DNA from: Malania oleifera
Lineage: Eukaryota; Streptophyta; Magnoliopsida; Santalales; Ximeniaceae
Assembly (NCBI RefSeq): GCF_029873635.1
Contig: NC_080417.1
Location: 30,492,214-30,556,213 of the forward strand
Length of the DNA stretch: 64,000 nucleotides
Direction: 5' to 3'
In this document: positions 55,159 through 64,000 of the stretch, piece by piece
Layout of the letters: each line of letters starts with the position of its first letter
How positions within the stretch are numbered: the first letter of the stretch is position 1
Program-made: the position numbers and the translations under genes
Notes under the pieces: generated by a model
Database searches by the model: none
What the model saw: only the letters and a program-made list of their open reading frames with translations
Told to the model about the DNA's origin: nothing

Positions 55159-57397
55159 TGTTGACTGTGCGAGTCCAATCCTGTTTTGATAATGATAAAT
55201 CATTTGGTATTTGATCTGTGCATTAAGTTTGTGAACAATACCTATATTAAGCATGCACGGAAAGATAACAAGTTATGGAAGCCATAAAGTAAAGTTGACA
55301 CATTTCGGAAAGTTCTATGGAAATCAAAGAGTACAAGAATCAAGATGCAAGCGGCAAAGTTCAAGAATATCTTGGGAATGGGTATTTAGAACTTATGTAT
55401 TTACATTGTCATATGATTTAATTTGAGGCTCAACATATACCTAGAATGACCTTAGGTTTCGTGCATTTCATGAACATCATTAGGAGACTTTCATAGACTT
55501 AGAAATATTCTTAAAACCTATAAAGTGTTTTTATAAAAAGCGAAAAAAGAAAGTAAAAAAAAAGAAGAAGAAAAATTGAGACAAAAGTGCACTTCAGTAG
55601 CCTGAACTCAACCTCAGTCGCCTGAAGAATTTTTTTAGGACCCTGAAGATTAAGTTCGGTAGCCTAAAAAATTAATGGGAAACACAACAAGTTGGCTGAG
55701 GCACTTCGATCGCCTAAACTTGGGACTTTAGGCGCCTGAACTCGCCACTTCAGGAACCTGAACTACTCTTTAGTCGCCTAACCCTGTATTCCAAGTTAAT
55801 TTTTCAAAGGTTTAAGGAACTTCAGCCGCCTGCGCTTCGACCTCAGCCGCCTGAACTTGCGGGAAAACTTAAAAATTTAATTTTTATTAAAAGAACTCGC
55901 AAGCTATTTCTTTTATCCAACGGTTGAGATCAATTCTAAGGGTAAGACACTATAAATATTGAATATCTAAACCCTAGAACCAAGCTAAGACACACAACAA
56001 GAGAAGAACATATCTTATTGCAAGAACATAGAGAAACTTGAGCTGATTGCTATATGATTGCCTGCACTTCATTCTACATTCATCTTCTTTGGGCAAATCT
56101 ACTCTAGAAATCAAAGGGCATTCATTCATTCAACTTTATTTCTTCTTGGTATTGAGGTTTGGTGATTCAAGTTCTTTTTTTTAAGAGCTTCTCATCTCAT
56201 AATTTGTTATTGAATATCATTATAGAAATTGATCTTGAATGTGCATATACATATAAATATTTTTAAACGAGATCATTACTTGAGAAAGGTTTTAGCTATT
56301 AGTTGATTGGTTTTTGATTCAAGAGTATATCTATTTTTCAAAGAACTTCTCATTCTAAATCTATTATTGAAATAAGTCGGGTGATTGATAGTGAGTATAT
56401 TTTCATATAGATTATTTGGATAATCTAACTTCTTGATTAAGGTTTTGTCATTGATTGAATAGTTTGATTCAAGTGTGTATTCAGTTAAAAGATTCATATT
56501 TTAGATATATTAAAACACTTGAATATATATCCTTGGTATTCATAAATATTTATTTTATTGAGGGATATTTTGTTTGGAAAACCTTATACTCAGTATTTTG
56601 ATCTTTGAATTACATATTGCATATATACTTGCTTATTACAAAGTTCAGGTTGTGGTTAAATATTTGAAAGAAAGCTTTTTGATATTGATTGATAAAATAT
56701 TCAAGATAAAGCTTTTAACAAGTTCACATTAGATATATTTGTGCATCTTTACAAAGTGAACTAGAACCCTAATATACTCCAAAGCGTTTCAAATACTTCT
56801 TTACTTGGGAGTTTTTGATAAAAAAGGATTTGTATGTTGAAGCATAATCATTCATAAAACGATTGTATCGTTTTCATATATTCTGAGCTTCAAGTTATAT
56901 CATATGTTAATGTATTAGGAATTTGAATTGTACTCACCAGCTTTTAGTTGGAAGCATTTTTTAGTGCCTTTACAGATTCTATTGTATACACGGTTCGGTG
57001 TGTGAACCGGTGTTTGAGGAGAGAGCTGTATCTCTTGTAAATAGCGGGTGAGGAAGAAGTTGTACCTCTTGTAAGCAGTGGATTGTAAGGGAAGCTCTGT
57101 CCCAATTTAAGGAGTAGGGATTTAATGAAATCCTTGAGTGGTTGCTCAAGGCAAGGACGTAAACCAAGTCAGCTAAACCTCGTAAAAACCATGATCGACT
57201 TCTCTCTTCCCTTTACTCTTTACTTTCAACACTGCATTTAAATTGTTTATATTGCATGTATAGGTTGGAGATCATTGCATATAATTAATTGAGTAATAAG
57301 AACTCATTGGTAAATATATAAATAGGGATTAAGTGGTAAATAAGTTTCAAATAATTTTTAAATACCCAATTCACCTCCCCTCTTGGGATTACACCTG
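55159..57397 (+). repeat. LTR B of SIRE-like copia element B
   Basis: Starts TGTTGACTGTGCGAGTCC, includes GTCGCCTGAA-type motifs at 55595-55860 and a TATA box ACTATAAATATTG at about 55950, and ends near CCTCTTGGGATTACACCTG. No primer site follows. The right edge is approximate. Confidence 0.75.
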
Positions 57398-57424
57398 AAA
57401 AGGACTGGAAGTCAATATAAATCA

Positions 57425-58419
57425 ACGCCATTTCCATGAACTAGCTTTTCTGTACATTAGACGTAAATGAATTTATTAGGGTAATGACATGTAACTCGGG
57501 TAAAGAAATTTGGGAAAAATTAGAAGTTACATATGAAAGTACTAAGGAAGTCAAGGATAGTAGGATAGACATGCTCACCAATGAATATGAAGCATTTAAA
57601 ATGACAGTTGATGAATCTATACAATCCATGTACACTAGATTCACTTACATCATTAACTCTCTTAATGTTCTTTGAAAAACTTACCCTACTTATGAGTTGA
57701 TCAAGAAAATACTCAGGGGATTGCCTCCAGTGTGGGAAGTGAAAGCTACGACAATAGCAGAAGGGAGAAATCTCAAGGAGATGTCAGTCAACGAACTCAT
57801 TGGATCGCTCATCACCTATGAGCTGGCAATAAACGAGAGGAAAAATGCGCAAAGCAAAGCAAAGAAGGTCACTGCACTTAAGGCATCATCAAGCTATTCA
57901 AGTAAAGGAAGTGATTTCAAAACAAATGATGACATGGCCTTGCTAACAAAGAAGTTCAGGAAGTTCTTGAAGAAGAACAAGAAGTTCAATAGAAAATTTC
58001 GGAACTCTAAATTGGAAAGAGGAGAGCAAAGCATGAAGAAAAAGAAGGAGGATCCACCAACATGCTACAACCACCGAGAAGTTGGACACATCAAGCCTGA
58101 GTGCCCCAAGCTTATAAAAGTCTAAAAAAAAAAGAAGAAGGCGCTGAAAGTCGGTTGGGATACACACAGCACTAGTTGTTCAGAATTTGAATCTAGTGAC
58201 AATGAGGTTACCAATCTGTGTCTAATGGCACATGATGACCTTGAGGTACAATCATCATTTTCATCATCTTCGTATTATTCTAGTGATTCTGAAAATGAAA
58301 ATGATATGATATCATACGATGAACTGAAACAATAATATCTATACAATATTAAAATGCTTGAGAAGAAAATAAAGAAAATTTCCGAGTTGAGAAGTAAAGT
58401 CAAAGAACTTTCAAATCTA
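57425..58419 (+). pseudogene. Gag of copia element B, truncated at both ends
   Basis: Begins inside gag (equivalent to the LYCVLDVNEF box) and lacks about 90 N-terminal residues and the primer site. The frame runs on with one stop at about 57673-57675 (TGA for expected GGA) through IKKILRGLPPVWE and a Lys-rich region to CYNHREVGHIKPECP, where the second Cys of the knuckle is His. It continues past a stop at 58123 into an acidic Ser-rich region and a coiled-coil start (KMLEKKIKKISEL) before LTR C cuts it at 58420. Confidence 0.85.
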
Positions 58420-60393
58420 TGTTGACCTTATAGGTCGTGCCTGGTTTTGATAATGACAAATTCTGATATTTGATCTTTGTCAAGTGCTAGTGCAGGTTTA
58501 AATTAATATCTCAAGGGAGGACACTTGAGGAAACAAAAAGACCGTGATGTTTTGTAATTTGTATTGTAATTCATATTGGTCTGTAATAATGAGGGTTTGT
58601 AATAGTAACTTAGGCATGTGGATGTATGCTTATCACTTGCACATCATGCACATAAGATATAGTGTAAGCTCAACCAGACCTTAGCAAAACCCTAGGCTCC
58701 AACATTCACAAACACAATGCATAAAATATGAGTGTGAAATAACTATGCTAAAATTGATCATATCTTAGCAAGTTAAGAGGAGTTGGGCGGCCGAACCTTT
58801 GGAGTACAAAACTCCTCGGGCGCCTAAAGCTTGAAAATCAACAAGTTGACCTGTCCTCGGGTGACCGAACAAAAAATGAGCATATCTTCCTTAGGCGCTT
58901 GAACCCTTCGAAAGGGACATCCCACCAACTCAGGCGCCCAAACCTTTTAGTTCAAAGGAGCCCCGGGCGATTGAACATATGCGTTTGGGCACCCGAACCC
59001 AGGACCAGGCACCCGAAGTTACGTAGCTTTGCTACTGACTTTGATTCAGGCTGCTGAACCTTTATACGGGCGACCGAATCTCATTTAAAATCTTTTATGA
59101 CTGTGTCTGTTCGGGCGACCGAACCAAGGTTCGGCAACTCGAACCTCGGACGGTTAAAATTAATTTAATCACAGTAAAATTGGGTTAATACGAGCTAAGT
59201 GAATTTTAATCATTTGGGACTTTCTTAATTATTCCCATTGTGTCCCAAATGGTTATAATTTTTTACCTGCCTATAAATAGGCCTTCATTTGCATGATTAG
59301 GAGATGATTAGAAAAGTGATTAGCAAAAAATTCTCTCTCTCCTGAAAATCCATTTTTTTCCCTAATACTCTCAAATTTGCATCCTCTTGATAAAATTCGA
59401 GATTGTGAGAGTTTCATTCGTGTTTTTTTTTATTGTTGCTTAGAGCTAATCCTCCCTTTGTTGTGTTTACTTGATATTTATTTTTTGGGAGCATAGTTTA
59501 GGTTTGTCCTGCAAATTTGTTCATTATAAATCTTGTGTGGGATTAAACCAAGAAAGCTTAGGATATTTGCATTTCATTGCAAGTGTCCAAGAGCTTCGTT
59601 TTTGGTGTGAAAAGAATTTGTCAAACAAACAAACAATCCTTTCAAACTAGCTCTGTTCTTATTTCATTGAAGAAAATCATTTTGAAACTAGTTTGATTAT
59701 CTATCTAGTATACTTGGAATATTTATGTGTTGATTGAAATATTCTATTTAGATTCCATGTCATTGCTTGTGTTGATAATTCTTGAGCATCATACTGATTG
59801 TATTGTGTCAAACACTCTTGAGCTTCATATTGACTATACTGTGTTGAGTGTTGGTAGAACACATTTTGCATCACTGAGCTTACACTATATCCATGCTATT
59901 GATGTGTATTTGATTGAACGTATTATTTGGGTACAAATCTGCTTTACGTGAAAACGCTGTTTCATTGTACCATTTGATTGTAAATTTTGAGTGTTTCCAG
60001 GCGTGGCTTGTGGGGGCGGTAATCCAACCCGATATGGATTGGTATAAAGGTTGAGGTCAGCTTTATGCTAATTGACCTAATTTGTATAGGTGCTGCTCCA
60101 CCTGTTTAAGTGAGCAAGTGATAGTGCTAATCCTTGTGCTTGTTAGCCAAGGCGGGGACATAGGCAATTGGCCGAACCTCGATAACATTTCTGCGTGTCA
60201 CCCTTTCTTTACTGCTTTCTGGTGCTTGTGTGATTGATTAAATTGCTTCATTTACTTTCTGGTATACATTTACTTTACTTGCGCTAGATTGACCATAGGG
60301 TTGTGAATATACTGGTGTTAGAAGATTGACCTAGGGATTAAATTTTAAAAATACAAATTCATCCCCCCTCTTGGGATCACGGTAAAGCTAATA
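58420..60393 (+). repeat. 5' LTR of SIRE-like copia element C
   Basis: Starts TGTTGACCTTATAGG. Contains a GGGCGACCGAACC-type motif array at 58785-59160, a TATA box CCTATAAATAGG at 59271-59282, and ends CCCCCTCTTGGGATCACGG...CTAATA. The primer site TGGTATCAGAGCC follows at 60397-60409. Confidence 0.85.
58785..59160 (+). promoter_or_regulatory. GGGCGACCGAACC array upstream of the LTR TATA box
   Basis: At least twelve forms of GGGCGxCCGAACC or GGCGCCxGAACC occur in 375 bp and stop about 110 bp before CCTATAAATAGG. Confidence 0.55.
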
Positions 60394-60396
60394 ATT

Positions 60397-60409
60397 GGTA
60401 TCAGAGCCA
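60397..60409 (+). other. Primer binding site, tRNA-iMet type
   Basis: TGGTATCAGAGCC starting three bases after the LTR end, exact for the plant initiator-Met class. Confidence 0.95.
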
Positions 60410-60449
60410 CATAGCATAGACTAGCTGCTATTTTGCAAAAAGATCACTT

Positions 60450-61440
60450 ATGGCCCATAACTTCGTGACCCCTTTCCTTGAGGGACCATCTTCCACATGA
60501 CCTCCTATTTTCAGTGGTGTTAATTACACCTTTCTAGAAATAGAGGATGCACATCTACCTTCAGAATACTGATTCGAAGGTGTGTAGGATTGTCTCTAAG
60601 GGAAACTATGTTCCTATAAAAACTGAGGGTGCAGCTAGGGTTCCTAAGACTGAGGATGAGTATGATGATGATGATATGAAAGCTGTTAGTCTTAATGCCA
60701 CTGCCATGAATATTTTGTACTGTAGTCTTGATGTGAATGAATTTAATAGAATTATGTCTTGTTCTATTACAAAAGAAATATGGGATAAGTTAGAGGTCAC
60801 ATATGAGGGTACTAGGAATGTGAAGGACAGTAGGATAGATATGTTAACCAGTGAGTATGAGACATTTAGGATGAATGTAGGTGAGTCCATTCAGAGCATG
60901 TACACTAAATTCACACACATCATAAACTCACAGCATGCATTAGGAAAGATCTATCCCATATATGAGATGATTAGGAAGATCCTTAGAGGCTTACCTCCTG
61001 TTTGGGAAGCCAAGGCTACGGCCATTGTTGAGGGTAGAGATCTTAAGGTCATGACCTTGGATGAATTGATAGGTTCCTTGATTTCTTATGAATTGTCCAT
61101 AAATGAGAGACTTAATGAGCATAATAAGACCAAGAAAGTGACTGCATTAAAAGCATCTAAAGACACTTCTAGTGAGTGTCGTGAGTCTGACACTAATGAT
61201 GAAATGGCTATGCTAACCAGAAAATTCAGCAGGTTCTTCAGAAAGAACAGGAGGCCACATAAAAAATATAGAGAGTCCACTAATGAGAAGGGAGTGTCTA
61301 GCAAAAGAAAATAAAAATCAAATGCTCCTACGTGCTATAATTGCAACAAGGTGGGGCACATCAAACCTGATTGCCCACTGCCGAAAAAGGAGGCTAAGAA
61401 AAAGAAGAAAGCCATGAAGGTTGGGACTTCATGAGACAAA
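60450..61440 (+). pseudogene. Gag of copia element C
   Basis: ATG at 60450 gives MAHNFVTPFLEGPSST and then a stop; after a frameshift at about 60535 the 255-aa frame 60547-61314 follows. It has ILYCSLDVNEFNRIMSC, EIWDKLEVTYEGT, SIQSMYTKFTHIIN and IRKILRGLPPVWEAKA. Past a stop at 61312 comes CYNCNKVGHIKPDCPLPKK, an intact CCHC knuckle. Then an acidic segment and a coiled coil (61498-61713, KMTKENNDLKKKCKNW). Confidence 0.88.
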
Positions 61441-61889
61441 CTAAGCAGCAGCGACTCCAGAATAGATCACAGTGACTCAGAGGTCGCTAATCTGTGCTTG
61501 ATGTCATCTGATGATTGTGATTCTAACTGCATGCCTACATTTAGAGAATTACAGTTTGAATATATTCGTGTTTCAAAATTGTTAGGCAAAATGACCAAAG
61601 AAAATAATGATTTGAAAAAGAAATGTAAAAATTGGTCAAAATTATTTAATATGGCAAAAACCTCTCATGCCTCTATTTTAAAAGAAAAAGATGCTACTAT
61701 TGTTGAACTTTAGAGAAAATTGGAGGATAGCTCCAAAATCATATTTAAATTCACTAAGGGCAAAGAAAATTTGAAAAATTACTTGGTGCCCAAAGAAACT
61801 CCTTAAGTAAAGAGGGTCTTGGTTTTAATGGTATTTAAAATATTAGACGACCTAATCTTTACTTAGGACACTTTACACGTGAGTTAAAA

Positions 61890-62520
61890 TCCCATATTCC
61901 TCCTAGAGAACCTAAGTGTAGATTAAGATGCTTTAAATGTAAATACATTGGTCACATTCAGTTTGATTGTCCACTTAGGAATAAGCATGCTAGAATTAGG
62001 AAAGTATGGGTAGTGAATGGAGATCCTGTTACTAACCCCCGTAGACCCAACAAAATTTGGGGACCAGAATCAGTTACTTAACTTATTCTGTAGGTATGCC
62101 TGAGATCATCCTCCTCTAAGGACTGGTGGTACTTAGATAGTGGATGCTCACGACACATGACCGGTGACAAGGGAAAATTCACTTCAATCATTTCCAAGGA
62201 TGGAGGCTATGTGACATTTGGTGACAATGCCAAAGGGCGCATCATCGGGGTAGGTAAGGTTGGTAAGGATTCCTCTCTCACTATTGATAATGTCTTGTTG
62301 GTTGATGGACTAAAGCATAATCTACTTAGCATAAGTCAATTTTGTGACATAGGATAAAAAGTATCTTTTGAAAATGACAAATGCATAGTAGAAAATAAAA
62401 CAGATCACAAAGTGCTCTTTACTGCTGATAGACATGAAAATGTTTATACTACTTTTCTTGTCAACTTAGCTTCTCAACAAGTGACATGTTTTTCTGCTGT
62501 AAATGAAACTAGTTGGTTAT
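61890..62520 (+). pseudogene. Second zinc knuckle and protease of copia element C
   Basis: CFKCKYIGHIQFDCP at about 61930-61974 is a second intact CCHC knuckle, then WVVNGDPVTNPRRPNKIWGP. The protease has WWYLDSGCSRHMTGD at about 62123-62165, with the catalytic DSG, then GGYVTFGDNAKGRIIGVG and LKHNLLSISQFCD, as in SIRE-type elements. A TAA at 62355 interrupts the frame. Confidence 0.88.
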
Positions 62521-64000
62521 AACATAGGTGCTTAGGACATGCTAGCATGGATTTGTTGTCTAAACTTGTTAGAAAAGAACTAGTTAAAGGTCTACCTAAG
62601 ATTTCTTTTGTAAAGGATAAAATTTGTGATGTGTGTCAAATGAGTAAGCAAATAAAATCAAGTTTTGAGAAAAAGAAATTCATATTTACTACTAGACCAC
62701 TTGAAATGTTTCACTTAGATTTATTTGGACCTAATTCTATACAAAGTCTTGGTAGGAAATCTTATGCATTTGTAATTGTGGATGACTTTTCTAGATTCAC
62801 ATGGGTGTTGTTTCTTGAACATAAGAATGAATGATGTGAACAGTTCACCAAAATTTGTAGGAGAATCCATAATGAAAAGGGATATAAAATAACTTACATA
62901 AGAAGTGATAGAGGGACAGAATTCAAAAATGAAAGCATAGAAAAATATTGTGACTTAGAAGACATATCACATAACTTCTATGCATCTAGGACACCTCAAA
63001 AAAATGGTGTAGTAGAAAGAAAGAATAGGTCACTACAAGAAATGGGTAGAACTATGTTAAATGAGCACAACTTACCTAAATATTTTTGGGCCGAGGCAAT
63101 TAATACTGCATCTTATGTTATGAATAGGGTGTTGATTAGACCTTCAATTAATAAGACCCCTTATGAATTGTGGAATAACCATAAGCCTAATATTTCCTAT
63201 TTTCATGTGTTTGGTTGTAAATGCTTTGTGCTTAGAGAGAATGAGCATCTAGGAAAATTTGACTTAAAATTTAATGAAGGTATTTTCCTAGGCTATACGC
63301 TTAATAGTAAAGCATATAGGGTTTTCAATAAACGAACTTTAACTGTCATTGAATCTATTCATGTTGTGTTTGATGAATCTAATCATTTCTCTAATAAAGA
63401 TGACGAAGATGGTATTGATATTAGAAAAGGCTTAGATAAAATGTCTATTGAAAACAATGCAAGTGAAAATCAAGAAGTGAATGAAAAATCATCTGAAGAT
63501 AATGAAAATGAGAATCAGAAGTTGCCTAAAGATTGGAAATTCGTAAGAAATCACCTTATAGATCAAATCATAGGTGAACCATCCCATGGTGTAACCACAA
63601 GATCCTTTTTAATAAATTTAGTAAATCACTCCGCTTTCTTATCCCAAGAAGAACCTAAAAATATCAAAGAAGTCATAGAAGATGAGTCTTGGGTAATGTC
63701 CATGCAAGAAGAACTTAATCAATTTGAAAGAAGCAAAGTGTGGACTCTAGTTCCTAAGCCTAATGAGCACACCATCATTGGAACTAAATGGGAATATAGA
63801 AATAAGAAAGATGAGAATGGGGTAGTAATTAGGAATAAAGGTAGACTGGTTGCCCAAGGGTATAACCAACAAGAAGGGATTGACTTTAATGAAACATATG
63901 CTCCTGTTGCTAGGTTAGAAGTCATTCGTATGCTACTTGCCTTTGCCACTTTTAAAAATTTTAAATTGTTTCAAATGGATACTAAGCACTTTCCTAAATG
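62355..64000 (+). pseudogene. Integrase and RT N-terminus of copia element C (runs off the window)
   Basis: One frame reads through stops at 62355, about 62520 and 62832 and is otherwise open to the window end. The zinc domain has HRCLGHAS and KICDVCQMSKQIKSSF. The core has HLDLFGPNS, VIVDDFSRFTWV, RSDRGTEFKN and TPQKNGVVERKNRSLQEM, keeping all three DDE residues. Later GCKCFVLRENEHLGKFD and FNEGIFLGYTLNSKAYRVFN mark the copia integrase tail. RT begins at about 63700 with EELNQFERSKVWTLVPKP, IIGTKWEYRNKKDENGVVIRNKGRLVAQGYNQQEG and ETYAPVARLE. Confidence 0.92.

Noticed and set aside
1-64000. A novel gene system such as a defence or biosynthetic cluster
   Set aside because: Only two ordinary genes are present, 27 kb apart and unrelated; all else is transposon-derived or spacer.

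Overview
The window looks like nuclear DNA of a TE-rich flowering plant, probably a woody eudicot. The evidence is AT-rich spacers, long CT/GA microsatellites, degraded Ty3/gypsy and Ty1/copia retroelements with tRNA-iMet-type primer binding sites, short DNA transposons, and only two ordinary genes. There are no bacterial-type operons, no CRISPR array and no recognisable RNA genes. I cannot name the species.

Layout. 1-1663 is the end of a Tekay-like LTR. 1770-2290 is CACTA-derived DNA. 3193-6533 is an internally deleted copia element. 7116-16599 is a full-length but decayed Tekay-type chromovirus on the minus strand (gag, protease, RT, RNase H, integrase, chromodomain, two 2.1-kb LTRs). 16728-17161 is a solo LTR with a perfect target duplication, followed by a tandemly duplicated zinc-knuckle relic. 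19618-20130 is a small, probably plastid-targeted membrane protein gene. 22140-24269 is a hAT-like non-autonomous transposon with a perfect 8-bp target duplication. 24753-25228 plus 31738 onward is a Tat/Ogre-type LTR split by a 6.5-kb gag-only copia element (25229-31732, perfect 5-bp target duplication). 32.4-42.2 kb is a pile of Athila-like remnants, a solo gypsy LTR, a CACTA fragment and a second Tat-type LTR end. 42.7-48 kb holds an F-box gene whose coding exon is probably preceded by a 4.1-kb 5'UTR intron; that intron contains a solo LTR, itself split by an 891-bp terminal-inverted-repeat element. 49409-51788 is a deleted second chromovirus. From 51789 to the window end, three SIRE-like copia elements each begin with an LTR and gag and are each cut by the next; only the third shows pol, and it runs off the window.

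Main cross-cutting observation: unrelated LTR families here carry arrays of short, CG-rich, quasi-palindromic motifs (TTCGTCGACGAA, CTCGTCGACGAG, GGTCGCCTGAA-like and GGGCGACCGAA-like) in the same place, just upstream of the LTR TATA box in the orientation of the element. This looks like a recurrent promoter architecture rather than a gene system. Only the plastid-type gene and the F-box gene look functional; most retroelement coding regions carry stops, frameshifts, deletions or catalytic substitutions.
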